From Blakeslea trispora (taxonomy: Eukaryota > Mucoromycota > Mucoromycetes > Mucorales > Choanephoraceae), in contig JAIWNE010000071.1 of assembly GCA_025331445.1 (NCBI GenBank), positions 103,501-167,500 on the forward strand: DNA of 64,000 nucleotides, given 5' to 3'. The notes beneath the pieces were generated by a model. The model was given only the letters and a program-made list of their open reading frames with translations. It searched no databases and was not told the DNA's origin. A program made the position numbers and the translations under genes. Numbering within the stretch: position 1 is the first letter of the stretch; each line of letters begins with the position of its first letter. Positions 12,123 to 23,984 of the stretch are shown here, piece after piece.

Positions 12123-12516
12123 CTAGGAATCGCAGTCGGGTCGAGTCAACTCGACTTAAAACCCGTCGGGTCAAAAAACCGACTCGACTCGACTTTGTTT
12201 TTTAAGCATATAACCGACTCGTAACCGACTCGACCTAACCAAATGACCCGTCGGTTTCGTGTAACTCGGGTCAGCTTCAAATAAGGAAGTGTTTACTTAG
12301 GATCTTTTTCAAGTTTGACATGAGCATGTTAAGTAAATTTTAAATGTGTTGTAAATTTATTAAGTAAGATTAAAATAAAAAAATGCAAAAGAAACTTAAG
12401 AATCAAATAATAATAAAAAAAGCTATAAAAAATGTGAATATAGTATATAGATAAGACAATTGTGTATGCATTTAAACAAAGTATAGAAGCGTGGTTTGCA
12501 AAATAGAAAAAAATAA

Positions 12517-12810
12517 CTAGATCTTGCGCAGGTGTTGTATATCTTGAGACCAGTAACTTGACAGGACTAAAGTCTTGGTTGTTTCTTCCCCAAGCTTAGC
12601 TCTTGCAATGGTAGTCATGCGCTTCGTTCGGGAAAAAAAACGCTCACAAGGCGTTGATGTAGCTGGTATAGGGAGAAATTTTTTTGCCATTGCTGAAAGA
12701 GTAGGATATTTTCCACCTTCAATTTTCAGCAACGAATAGGTCTTCCTGATCTGCAAAAGGTTTGAATTGAGATTGTCTAAATTTAAATTTTTCCCCATAC
12801 CTCTGTTCAA
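12517..12810 (-). pseudogene. hAT transposase, C-terminal dimerisation domain only
   Basis: About 95 residues match the end of hAT transposases: KYPTLSAMAKKFLPIPATS, then CERFFSRTKRM, then ARAKLGEETTKTLVLSSYW. The PATSxxCERFFS core is the signature of the hAT dimerisation region. Nothing resembling the catalytic DDE domain or a BED finger lies upstream, where a solo LTR and non-coding DNA now sit. The gene is a remnant and cannot encode a working transposase; an internal deletion is likely. Confidence 0.85.
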
Positions 12811-12859
12811 TCTACCAAGTTTGCCTGTTTAACATCCAAGAGTCAAGGCTAACACATAT

Positions 12860-13452
12860 TGTTGTGAACATTTAGAATCTATATACTGATTACAAAATAA
12901 ATGATACAAAGTATTATTATACATGCTATATCTGGACATAGAGTTTAGAATAGAACTAGAGTAACTGTAATAGATCAATGTCTACTTCATCTATCTATCC
13001 TTTAGAGATCGATTCTAATATGATGCTAACTTGAGAGACAAATTGGATCAGATATCAAATAGACCAATTGGCTCTTGGGACTCAGGCCTTATCGATGTGG
13101 ATAAACTATTAATATCAGCTATACCGAATCAGAATTGATGTGACAATGAAAATGACAAGATGGTGCTAAAGAATTTATTAAAACAATCTTTTCCATCTTA
13201 CCATCTCAGATCAGCCATGACCCGAGAGCTGAGTAGACTGAATATCTGAGACATGGTCAATGATATAGTGTTCCGTATCCTCGATATTAAAATAGAATCC
13301 CTGATCATCTCTAAATGATAGAATCAGTTTATCCGACCTAAAAGATATAAATACCTAGATAATCCATAGCTATAAACGACATCTGATTTTTCTTTAATAA
13401 ACCTATACGAGTTCTAAAGGATTTCTCTGTTTCTACTCTGACACTCACAACA
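12860..13452 (+). repeat. Solo LTR (family of Ty3 element 'C'), inverted copy, TSD CATAT
   Basis: 593 bases, the reverse complement of the LTRs at 57585 and 63345, starting TGTTGTGAAC and ending CACAACA. It is flanked by a perfect 5-base duplication (catat at 12855-12859 and 13453-13457). No internal retrotransposon sequence remains, so it arose by LTR-LTR recombination. It lies inside the hAT element and is therefore younger than it. Confidence 0.95.
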
Positions 13453-14010
13453 CATATGATGCAGCAGTGAGAATATTTGAATCATGGGCATCTGTGCAAT
13501 TTGTTCTTACATAATTATTATTAGCATTTTCTCTTGATACATTTAACTTTTATACAAATTGTTTGATAGTAGCTGGCTTTATATTTGAGCACTGATCGCT
13601 CATCGCTTAAAAAAATAACTTTCCAAATAAGATTACAATTGTGATAAATCGCATAACCTTTACTCTTTTTCATTGTAGGCTTGAGTTGTTAGATTTTCGG
13701 TAGTTCCGCGTTTTATGAAGGTAGGATCATCGTATTATTGATATTGCAAGTAAATAATGAGAAGAAAACCAATATGACCAAAATGATAAATGTAATGTAA
13801 GAAAAGGAGTTTTTTTAATCGAAAGCAAAATCGAGCTCTATACTACTTCTACAGTAACGCTAAAGTAAACCCGAATACCTTAACCCGTCGGGTACCCGGC
13901 GGGTGACTCGACTCGTAACTCGACTCGACTTTAGATTTTTGGCAAACCCGACTTTTTGTAAGTCGAGTCGAGTCAAACTCGACCCGTACCCGACAGATTG
14001 CGATTCCTAG

Positions 14011-15330
14011 CTAAAGTGTATAACTGATTGCATTTCGAGTAATACTTGTAGCAATTGTTTTTAAGTAGAGAAAAATGGCATAAATAGCATTAATTCAAAT
14101 ATTATGCTTTGATGACTTATGTGATCCAAGTCAAAGAAAAAAAAACTTTGTTCAAGCACGAATGAGACATAAGCCAGTTAGATAACACTCTCTGTGCTAA
14201 TGTGCATCAATATATAAAGTATCAAGGATATAATTGGTTGTGCGCGCAATCACTTTAAGATTTTTGAGTAACCTTTAAAGACTGGATGTACAACATCTTA
14301 AACACCAACTGAAGCTCAGGCTTTGTTTTGTCCAAGCAAACTTTCTAAATATGTAAATATCCTAAACTTGTGTGACAGTCAAGAATGAGCGATGCAATTT
14401 TCAATTTTTTTTTAAAAGGAAAAAAACCCAAATCCTTCAAGCAGTGTAAACTAATATGTACTTGTATAATATTATACTCAAACCGTTAACTTATGCCCTC
14501 CCAACAGCCCTTAAAATCTGATCGTAAATGTATATGGCTCAGTATCATTACTTGCCCTTTTTATGTTTCAAGATAAAGGGTTATTTCTTCGAGAAAGTAT
14601 AGCATTTTTCTACGATAATATACGGATCGAGAAAGAGAGAATGTATGCTTATGGTGCATCACAAAAAACAGGTAATCTACATGGGAAAGTCTAAATGGCA
14701 TAAGCTATCTGTCGCTTACTTCCATAAAAAGTAATTTTGGGAATAGTCGGTAAATACATAGTTGACTATTGGGATGCACAATTATACTCTAGTCGCACAA
14801 AAGAAAATAAATTATGATTTCTGCCGTCTCCCTATATGTTCTTTATGCAGCTTGATAGCTGGCTTTTTACTGGATCTCTACCTATGAATTGCACGATCAT
14901 CTTAAATAAACACAAGTATCAAGGAATTGCAAATTCCCTAATGTGGATACTACTTTGTGCTACTAGTCTTTAATGTAGACTAAAGATGGATTTTGGTATT
15001 GTAATTAGCTAAGAGACACATATTGTTGTATCTGCAGGTGATTCTAAGAGATCGATCAGGTCTACTTGTAGGGTGATTTGGATGTTATGAAGCTCCTGTC
15101 ATTACACATAGATTAGCACATCTTCAATAAAGATGCTTTCACGAATGAGATGCTTTAAGTCGTAAAAGTTACACAATGTCTTGACAGTATAATGCTAAAT
15201 TTCCCAGTACGAATGAGTACATGAGGAACAACACATTTCTGAACATATCCGTCTCTCAAGTCAATACTCAATTCCTAATAAAAGTAATCCTTAGTTTATG
15301 ATTATAAATCAATGATTCTCGTCATAATAT
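14011..15330. other. Non-coding AT-rich stretch
   Basis: No convincing coding frame, RNA gene or repeat shared with the rest of the window. It separates the hAT element from the gene at 15.4 kb. Confidence 0.4.
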
Positions 15331-15399
15331 ATAAAGGATGACAGCGAGCATGCTAACTATTGCATCAAACCAATTATTTTTATCGAAACTCTCTCTGAA

Positions 15400-16305
15400 A
15401 TGCTCTTTTGTGAAATTACTGACGCTAACATCTATGCTGAGCCATTCTTTCGTATCACGGGAAGAACAGCTTCTCTCGAATCTCGTTGCATGGACTCCGG
15501 AAGCAGAGTCAAGCTTTATATGAACCATCCAGCTCTCATGTATTACTTCATTCGCTTTGGAGGAATAGACACTCGTCATTGTATCTCTGGTATGTCTAAA
15601 TTTAAAATTTGGATTAAAACTATCATCTAATACTATTTCGAGTATAGGTGCTTTGCATGTATCGGCTTACACGTTTGACGACTCCACCAAAGCATATGCC
15701 AACATTAGGGTGAGTGTGGTGGACATCAAGCCCATTTGGCAAGTCGATGATGACGGCAATGTCATTCGCAGTGCAGCCAAGAAAGTCAAGACTCGAGAGT
15801 TCCCTAGAAATAGGGAATTCGTCAAAATGAAGTTTATTGTGTACAAGCACATTTGGGAGCACATTGGAGATTCGAAGGTTGTAAACCAGAAGAATCTGAC
15901 TGTTGAGCCATTTGCTCTTGAATTGAGTGACATGTATGCCGACCTTGGTAAGTAAATCAATAATATTTCAGGCTTTGTAAATTAATGTGTTTGGGTCTTG
16001 TAGTTCGTAGACAGTTGGTCATTGGAAACTACGATCCTGTCAACATCAGGCAAACAATGGCTGGTCGCGCCAACAATCAGACCAACCCCAACAGACAAGT
16101 CGTTCGTGTTCTCAGGTTAGACTACACCTATAACAACGTAGTCCGACGATTGGAGGACAACTGGGATCACCCTTCGTTGGAGATTGACACCTTGTTGGAT
16201 GACAACATCCCTCTCGAACCTTCTGTCATGTTCGACGGAACAACCAATGACGAGGATGATCGATCTGACACCGCCAGTCACCACTCATCCATGCATCAGG
16301 ATTGA
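15400..16305 (+). CDS. Uncharacterised acidic-tailed protein upstream of the Helitron replicase
   Basis: Three exons join in frame: up to 15589, 15648-15947 and 16004-16305. The first exon's frame stays open upstream of the only in-frame ATG (15400), so an extra 5' exon may exist. The product is about 263 residues from that ATG. I do not recognise the family. Visible features are a mixed beta-rich-looking core (RVSVVDIKPIWQVDDDG; FVKMKFIVYKHIWEHIGD), a basic stretch (KKVKTREFPRNR), and a Ser/Asp/His tail (DDRSDTASHHSSMHQD). It lies 290 bases upstream of the Helitron Rep-helicase on the same strand, so it may be an element-encoded accessory protein. An RPA-like single-strand-binding role, known from some plant Helitrons, is possible but not shown by any motif I can see. 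Confidence 0.5.
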
Positions 16306-16596
16306 TCACCTTTTTTTTTCTTTGTAAAATAGTTTATAAAGTCTTTTTTTATTCATCGTTCATGCTAAATTTTATTTTGTGCCACACTGTACCTAAATCG
16401 AAAACTCTATTTTTTATCTATATAAGGAAAGTCTGAACTATGATCATAAGGGAGCACAAAAAAGTTTCCTCTCAAATGTCAAATTTAAATGCCATAATGC
16501 TGATTTTGATAAACAGCCATGTCTGGAAATGTATAAAAAGAAAGAGTTTTTGATATTCATTAGATTTACTTTTTATTCAATACATAAAAAATTACC

Positions 16597-19500
16597 ATGT
16601 TCCATACTTTCCGTGTACGCGATAACAATTTGTCCTCCTTCACAGCCGTTCAAAAAAGACAAGTAAAAGCTTTCCAAGACTTTGTTATGAAGAAGCCTGA
16701 TGGATTTTGCTGCATCTGTTTGAAGGTGCTCTATCCCGAAGATCAGCACTATAGAAGTATTAACACTGAAACTCCTTTGCCTTGCTTGGACTGGAAGCTT
16801 GAACCACTCAGTGATACTGAGGATATATCTATGAAGATGGTGTGCAAGGATCATGTCCACACGTTGCCTGCAGAATTTTCTAAATTCTGAATGGTGTATC
16901 CAGGTACAATAGCATCATAGCTGTTTATATTTTTGTTACTAAAATCTATGCAATTCAGGTGACCTTGCTCCTGAGACAAAGGATCTCAATTACAGAGAAA
17001 GATCGGTCTTGTCTCCTATCAAGCTCATGTCTCAGATTACAAGAAAGTCGACATTGTGTCATGGGAGAATTGGTCACTTTGAAGTTAAGGGCCCTATGTA
17101 TACAACTCATAATTATGAATTCGCCGAAATGGCTTACGGTGGTACTTTGAGTTTGTTTTTTGTTCGTGGTGACCCATCTATGATCAGAAAGAAGAAGGTT
17201 GAAGATGCTTACCGTGCTTTGTAGCAGACACACCCTTTGTTGGCACGCTATGACATGCCCAAGTTAACTTTTTCTTTGGTCAACTACCACATCTCTGAGA
17301 ACAAGAAGCATGTAGACATTGAAAAAGGATGGTTGAACAATGCTCTCTTTGCAAACGAAGATGTCAATCCCCAGGCTACCGACGTTGAGTTCAAGGATTT
17401 GATCATAGGCGAAGACAATGTTGGAAAAATGATCCGGTACTCTCACCCTAGCCTTTTGGCCCTCATCTTCCCATACATTTATACCAATTGTACCGGCCAT
17501 TACTCATTGGTTCCTCAGAATTTGCCAGAGTTTTCTGCTCAAGAAGGGATTTACGGTTTGCCCGAGAATCAAGGCGGTGTCTCTGTTGCAACCATGAAAG
17601 AAGAGAGCCTATCTTCTTATGCAAAAAGCAGATTGCTTATTCAAGACCGAAGATTTGCAAGAGATCCTTCCTTCTTGTTCTTCATGTTGGATTTGATCGA
17701 AAAGAGAAATATTGCGTCTGCCAATCGATTTGTGGTATCTACAAAGGGTCGAAACAACCTGAGACAAAGCGATGTAGTCAATCCTTTGACTGGAAAGATG
17801 AACAAGAACATAGTTTCCACCGTTCCGCCTCAAATCCGTTCATCATATGCATACAAGAGAAAGAATTTCTTAGATCTCCAGTGTATCTTTGAAAACTTGG
17901 GTGCTCCTCAACTTTTCTTAACATTCACTTGCGATGACAAGAGCGAAGACTTCAAAGGTATCCTTCGAGACAATGTTCAGTTTCCCTGGGAAGATCCTGT
18001 CCTCTTTACTCTGCACTTTAAAAGGAAATGGCAGAAATTCTTTACAGACTACATTTGCAAAAAATTTGCTGCACAAATTGGTGGTATCAAGGAATTCAGC
18101 TGGGTCATGGAGATTCAAGACAGAGGCAGCCCTCACATACATATGGTGCTATGGACTAACAAGTCAGTTCAAGAGCTCATAGAAATGAATGTTGTTCATA
18201 CTTGGTTCCCTGAAGGCACTACTAATGATGACCCTATGATGCATGGACTGGTTAATCGATTGCAACTTCACAAATGCAATCTCAAGTAAGTTTCATTATG
18301 TCAACTTTTTCTTAAACAAAAGGTGCTGATCATCAACTGTCAATTTATAGCTATTGCAAAAAGGGTGATCCAACAAGAAAATGCCGCTTTAGTTATCCCA
18401 AACCTTACTCTCCAGTTACTGTTATTGACTCAGAAAGCCGTTGTACGTATAAACGTGATGTTGGTGATGCCTATGTCAACAATTATAACCCTTACCTCTT
18501 GGCTGTTTTCCGTACATCTATGGATATTCAATACAATGACGGGCCGCAAGCTGTTAGATACCTTGCAAAGTATTTAGCAAAAGATGATTATGAAGCAAAG
18601 ATTTTGCTAAAAAACATACAGCTGCAAAATCAGGGCTACTACAAGAGAACTTCATATGTGTCAGAAAAAGAGCACTATTCGACTCGTATCGTTGGAGCAG
18701 TAGAAGCAACTTACGACTTGATGGGATGGAGAAAGCACAGTAACTCCAGAAATGTGTTGTTTTTAAGCACCAGCCTTATAGGTCAAGACACAAGACGTTT
18801 GCGGACTAATATCAAGGAACTGGATTCTGAAGATGACAAAATTTATTCGCTCACTCCAGTTGGTATGTTGCCTACTTTCAAACAACTATACATAGACACA
18901 TTCTCAAACTTTTTTCTTTATAGAAATATATGAAAAGCGAGAAGGTGCAGAAAACTTGACCATGCCACAATTCTTCAGCTTCTATAAAAGAGTATACACA
19001 AACATTAGATACACCACTGTAAGAGATGTCACTCGCCCTTTTCATCCCGAGCCATTACCAGAATATGTACAATGCTTCGGCAAACTTGTGTTTAAGCTCA
19101 TCAAAGACAAGCCTCTCTTCTGGAGAACGTTCAATCAAAGCGAGATGAATGGTGAAAGTTTCTACTACCAGCAAATAGTACTGAAGCATGCCATATTTAA
19201 TGCTACTTATCAAGAGAAAATGAGCCCCTTTGGAACATTTAAAGGTTAGTCATACTCAAATGCAATAAGAGTGGCTCAAAGATATTAATTTCAGTTGAAT
19301 AGATTATTATGAGCATCTTCTCAACGAAGGCTTAATAGAAGCTCACAGAAGAGTCAACATCACTTCGCTCGATGACATTGCTGATATTGAAAGAGGACTT
19401 GATACCTGTCGTGATGAACTTTCTATGATGCAATCTATGGCTAATCAAAGTCAAAAGAGTATCTTTGAACAAGTTACTACCGAACTCGAGCTCAACTCAA

Positions 19501-21343
19501 CCGCTATTGTCTCTGGAGCTGCTGGAACTGGAAAATCGTTTGTCTTAAGAATGTTGGAAAGACACTATAGATTGCAAGACTACTGTTGTGAAGGTAATGG
19601 AAGAAACAAAGAAATCCTTTAGAACTCGTATAGGTTTATTAAAGAAAAATCAGATGTCGTTTATAGCTATGGATTATCTAGGTATTTATATCTTTTAGGT
19701 CGGATAAACTGATTCTATCATTTAGAGATGATCAGGGATTCTATTTTAATATCGAGGATACGGAACACTATATCATTGACCATGTCTCAGATATTCAGTC
19801 TACTCAGCTCTCGGGTCATGGCTGATCTGAGATGGTAAGATGGAAAAGATTGTTTTAATAAATTCTTTAGCACCATCTTGTCATTTTCATTGTCACATCA
19901 ATTCTGATTCGGTATAGCTGATATTAATAGTTTATCCACATCGATAAGGCCTGAGTCCCAAGAGCCAATTGGTCTATTTGATATCTGATCCAATTTGTCT
20001 CTCAAGTTAGCATCATATTAGAATCGATCTCTAAAGGATAGATAGATGAAGTAGACATTGATCTATTACAGTTACTCTAGTTCTATTCTAAACTCTATGT
20101 CCAGATATAGCATGTATAATAATACTTTGTATCATTTATTTTGTAATCAGTATATAGATTCTAAATGTTCACAACAACTACAAGGTAACTGAGACAAAAA
20201 CAAGTCATCTTACCAGTCGCAGTTAATTAACACTGTAATGATTTTTTATAGGTCTTTAAACTTGCACCAACAGGTGTCGCTGCTCACAATATTGCTGGCC
20301 AGACTGTGCATAGATTCTTTGGCTTGACAAATGTATCTGCTGTTCCCAACTTTTTGGTTCTCGATCAATATGTCAAGCTGTATCCAAAGATCCTTTTGTT
20401 AATAGATGAATATTCTATGATAAGCGCCAAACTTTTTGAATCTATAAATGATGCATTGGTCAAGACTACCCAAAGAGCAACCATTATGGGAGGAATCAAA
20501 ACCGTTCTTTTTGGAGATGTTGCTCAACTATTACCAATCCAGCATAAAGAAGGCAAGATCTGGGAGTCTGAATTGTTCAACGTTGTTCCTCGCTTTTCTT
20601 TAATTGATTCTGTTCGCCAACAAGATGAACGATTTGTTGAAGTATTAAACAAAGTACGCAACTACATATTTGACGAATCTGTAATTGCCTTTATTAATGA
20701 GCGAACTGTTCTCAAATCCGACCTTCCTCTTTCCTGCTTGCGACTCTATACAACTAGACAACGGGTTGCTACTGCGAATCAAAAGGACTTTGCTGATTTC
20801 CCTGGTGAAGAAATGCAGTTCAAGGCAAATGATTCTTTTGTGGGAAACGAACGGACTGCCAAAATCGCATTGAGAGAAACAAGACTGCTGGATAACCTCT
20901 TTCTCAAGCCAAACATGCCTGTCATGGTCATCCATAACTTGCATGTCCCCAGTGGATGGGTAAATGGTACCATTGCCTTGGTTGAATGTATGAAGGAGGA
21001 AAACATATGCTTAAAGAAGACACTGCCAAATGGAGATGATGCTATATACTGGATTCAGCGCATAAGCCGCCAAGTGCCTGGTACTAGCTATGCAAGGACC
21101 CAGCTTCCTATCGTTCCTGCCTTTGCCACAACTATTCACAAAGCACAAAGCGCAACCATCGACTGCGTTGGCATCCACTTGGACAATATGCTCTCGCATG
21201 GTCAACTCTACGTTGCCATGTCTCGAGTTAGAAAAATTGAAGATTTGTACTTTTTTGGGGCTGAAATGCCACTCAGTATAAAAAGAAAATTTGGTGTTGA
21301 TGTAGATGCAGTGGAGATAGTTAGAAACAAAAGACGTTCATGA
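16597..21343 (+). pseudogene. Helitron replicase-helicase (HUH Rep + PIF1 helicase), disrupted
   Basis: Rolling-circle transposase of a Helitron. Exons: 16597-16903, 16959-18285, 18351-18862, 18924-19244, 19303-19583 (continued at 20182-20184 beyond an inserted LTR) and 20252-21343. The N-terminus has paired Cys (CCIC, then VCKDH). The Rep domain shows the HUH motif HIHMVLW near 18135 and the tyrosine motif YLAKYLAK near 18565. The PIF1-type helicase has Walker A GAAGTGKS (19518), APTGVAA, Walker B LLLIDEYSM (20395), and ATTIHKAQS plus YVAMSRV (21125-21230). Lesions: in-frame TGA at 16888 and TAG at 17222, each one C-to-T change from a sense codon, and a solo LTR at 19584-20176. Element ends (5' TC, 3' CTRR hairpin) could not be located. 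Confidence 0.9.
19584..20176 (-). repeat. Solo LTR (family of Ty3 element 'C') in the Helitron helicase exon, TSD ACTAC
   Basis: 593 bases starting TGTTGTGAAG and ending TTCACAACA, flanked by perfect 5-base duplications ACTAC (19579-19583 and 20177-20181). It interrupts the helicase exon three codons after ERHYRL. Without the LTR and one TSD copy the exon runs straight to a gtaact donor, so this is a clean single insertion followed by LTR-LTR recombination. Orientation refers to the coding strand of the full element at 57585. Confidence 0.97.
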
Positions 21344-21349
21344 ACGTTT

Positions 21350-21517
21350 TGTAACATAAAATAAAATATCTTTTGCCTAAATCTCAATCATCGTTTCTTA
21401 TAAACGAGCTCAATCAAAACTAAAACATCACCGACGAACATCCCCGATCCTTGAGCAAAATGATTGGCTGCCGTTTTGGACTGCCATAATTTTTGAGCTG
21501 AGCTGAGCATACAGAAC
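21350..21517 (-). repeat. Possible truncated 3' LTR of Ty3 element 'A'
   Basis: Read on the minus strand, the integrase stop is followed by a purine run (aataagagag) and then TGTTCTGTATGC, which resembles a polypurine tract and an LTR start. Only about 170 bases remain before the Helitron coding region. No matching 5' LTR was found above 31.66 kb, so the call is weak. Confidence 0.3.
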
Positions 21518-21538
21518 AGCACTCTCTTATTTTTTTTT

Positions 21539-22136
21539 TTAAGTGTGATATGGTTTGATCATTGACACGTGTACATTGTGAATTGTTTTGTTAGAATCAA
21601 TGCTTTTTGCTTCGAATCTTGTTTCCGAAAGCATTTTCGTTATTGTGTACGGTCCTAACCAGTTGTACATCAACTTTCTTGGGCTTTTGGCTGTTGTAAG
21701 TTTTGTATTAAAAACCAAAATGCGGTCACCAATTTTGTATTTGAGGTTGTTCTGAAGGGTTGTGATATTTTGCTTGATATTGCCATACAATTTCGAATGC
21801 TTTGTTTAATTCTGTATTGATTCTTTGTGCATAGTGCGACTGTGGGGTTTCTTGTCCTCGATATTTTTGAGGTATTTCTTGTTCGTTGATTGTAGATAAT
21901 GGTGTGATAGCTTTTCTGCCATGAACCAGTTCGAACGGTGACGTTTTTATGGCTGAATAATATTGGTTGTTGTATGTGAATTGAATGATCGATAGTTTGG
22001 AATCCCATTTTGTTACGATTTCGTTTTGGTTGACGTATAGTAGGATCATTTCCTTCAGTGTTTTCATGAATCTTTCCACTAATCCATTAGATGCAGCGAT
22101 GGTAGGTGACGAAAATTCGGTTTGAATTGATAAGTA
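21539..22136 (-). pseudogene. Ty3 'A' integrase, C-terminal half
   Basis: Integrase C-terminal half with NGLVERFMKTLKEM, containing the third catalytic acidic residue of the DDE triad, and the downstream FELVHGRK region. A frame change near 21780 leads to the end domain (YKIGDRILVF; RKLMYNWLGPYTITK). Its first codons follow directly on from the piece ending at 27003 once CACTA-1 and one TSD copy are removed (QLAKY|LSIQTEF). Confidence 0.9.
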
Positions 22137-22369
22137 CACAACGGGAAATTTTGGCTGGGATTTTTATTTTTTTAAAATGAAGTAACCCCGATGCAGATCC
22201 GGCGCATTTTGCAGTAAAATGCTTCAGATCTGCATACGTTTTTTTCATTCGTGTAGTAATTTTTCACCAAAAAATAAGTAAACCTGACGCAAGTGAAGTA
22301 ATTTTACTCCAAAAAATAAGTAAAACTGAAGTAAACTAAAAAAACCTTCCTTTGCTTTCCTTTACTCTC

Positions 22370-22450
22370 CTTCGCTCTACAGCACTCTACAGCACTCTAC
22401 AACACTCTACAACACTCTACAACACTCTACAACACTCCCCATCACTCCTC
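22370..22450. repeat. 10-bp minisatellite, actctacaac type
   Basis: About seven copies of a ten-base unit (ctctacaaca and variants), grading into catcactcct-type units. It lies in the left non-coding arm of CACTA-1 and is probably a slippage product. Confidence 0.85.
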
Positions 22451-22781
22451 ATCACTCCTCATCACTCTCCATCATACAATAAAATAGATCAAATTGAGGC
22501 TTCTTTTATTTATTTTTCTTTTTTTAAACCAATAGAATTGCATTATATTTATTCGATTACATTTGTTTAGGGTTGTTTATTGCATTGCAATACATCATAG
22601 AATAGGCAGCATCGTTTATTTAAATAGAATATATATTCAAGCTTAAAGCAAAAGACTATAACAGGCAGTACTTAACTTTGTTATCATCATTTGGTCTTGA
22701 AATGATCTATAATAATTTCATTGTGCAATACTAAAGTTTAGAAGATAGAAGCACATCTTTTAACAATATACCTACCGTACC

Positions 22782-23874
22782 TTATCTTCTAAATGTTCTT
22801 ATTCTTTTGCCAACACTAGACTTCTTGCTGGCCTCTAGTGATAATACATTAGTTATTAATCTATTGTATGTGTGTGTATGTTATTGTTGCATAAAGTATT
22901 TCCTACCTTTTGTTGAAGGGCGCCCCCTTTTTCTTTGAACAGGAGTGTCAACAGATTTGTCCACTACATACAGAGGAAGCCAGATTAGTGAATGATTATT
23001 ATGAAGAATAAGAAATAAGATATACCTTCAGCATGGTATTGCATATGGCTCTCAACAAAAGGGTGCTCTATACTTGGATCCAATGCGAGAAGTGACAAAT
23101 CTGAAGACACATCCCTATGAGTAGAGCATTAGTAATTTAAATAAGCAGAAGTGAAACACGTGTATCTTACGATTCATAATGATCAATATCATTATGTTCT
23201 TCTTGTTCTTGCTCCTCTTCTTCTTCTTGTTCCTCTTCTTCTTGCTCTTCTTCTTGGTCAAGTTCAACCAAAAAGTCTTGAGAAGAGCGGTGCCACATTC
23301 TCATTAGGAGCATCTTGGCTCCCCAACGACCAGCGCAAGCAGCAAGAGGCAAGAAGGGTGCTGCTCTCTCCTCAAGCAGAAGCTCAGCCTCTTCACGGAT
23401 ACTTGATGGAAGCTTCGCATAGCTTGTCTTACTATTGAGGAGGCCGTGCTTCTTTTTGATGGTGTACATCAGAGGGTTGAGCAGGCCTACGTTAACGTTG
23501 TCCTTGCAGTAGGCCTTGAACTCGTCCTCTGACAACACCCTTCCAAGAACTCTTTCGGCCAGCTTGCGATAGACATCCCAACCAAAGTTTCTTGTTGAAG
23601 TAACTTCCTTCTTTAGGATGCCTCTTAGAGGACTCAAATTGTTCAAAAACAGGCCGTTGCTTGTGGCAGGCAGAGCAGAAGTGAACGCGCTACCCGCTAC
23701 AGAAGTCAAAACGTTAATCTCATTTCGTAATAACGTCACCTCTTCCCGCAAGTGTTGGTTTTCTTGCGCAAGCTTGTCAAGTTTCAAAGTCATGATTTGA
23801 CATTCGTTCATGAATGTTCTTTGCAATGTGAATTGCATCTGGTTTAAAGCGTTAATAATGTCTTGGTTATTCAT
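22782..23874 (-). CDS. CACTA-1 second protein (TnpA-like) with coiled coil and AT-hook
   Basis: Start ATG at 23874 (MNNQDIINALNQMQF); stop at 22782. Main exon 23874 to about 23167, then exons around 23110-23026, 22969-22915 and 22860-22782, joined by gt/ag introns. The N-terminus is a leucine/asparagine heptad coiled coil (LDKLAQENQHLREEVTLLRN). A central globular part has NFGWDVYRKLAERVLGR. A long Glu/Gln acidic run (QEEEQEEEEQEEEEE) follows. The C-terminus carries an AT-hook (RKRGRPSTK) and a basic end (KRIRTFRR). An oligomerising, DNA-binding protein next to a Tnp2 transposase matches the role of TnpA in plant CACTA elements, which binds subterminal repeats. That assignment is inferred from position and architecture, not from sequence similarity. 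Confidence 0.65.
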
Positions 23875-23984
23875 CTTAAACGTGTTATTTGCGTAGTTCT
23901 TTATTGAAAATAAATGAAAAGAAAAGAAAAAATTTTTCACTGTGAGAAAAAAAATTTTATTGGCTCTAAGTAAACTGAGTGTAA

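Larger units (their letters stand above)
12123..14010. mobile_element. Decayed hAT-type DNA transposon
   Basis: Both ends carry the inverted repeat CTAGGAATCGCA (12123 inward; complement ending at 14010). Inside lies a dense array of GTCGGGT and ACTCGAC words in both orientations (12135-12275 and 13880-13995), as expected of subterminal transposase-binding repeats. The only coding relic is a hAT dimerisation domain on the minus strand. No clean 8-base TSD is visible (flanks tataaaac and gctaaagt match at only four positions), so the element is old. A solo LTR was later inserted in it. Confidence 0.7.

Noticed and set aside
12135..12275. GTCGAGTC-type repeats as telomeric DNA
   Set aside because: Not TTAGGG-like, bounded by an inverted repeat shared with 14.0 kb, and next to a hAT dimerisation domain; fits transposon ends better.
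22370..22450. Regular short repeats suggesting a CRISPR-like array
   Set aside because: Ten-base units with no spacers in a eukaryotic transposon arm; a simple minisatellite.
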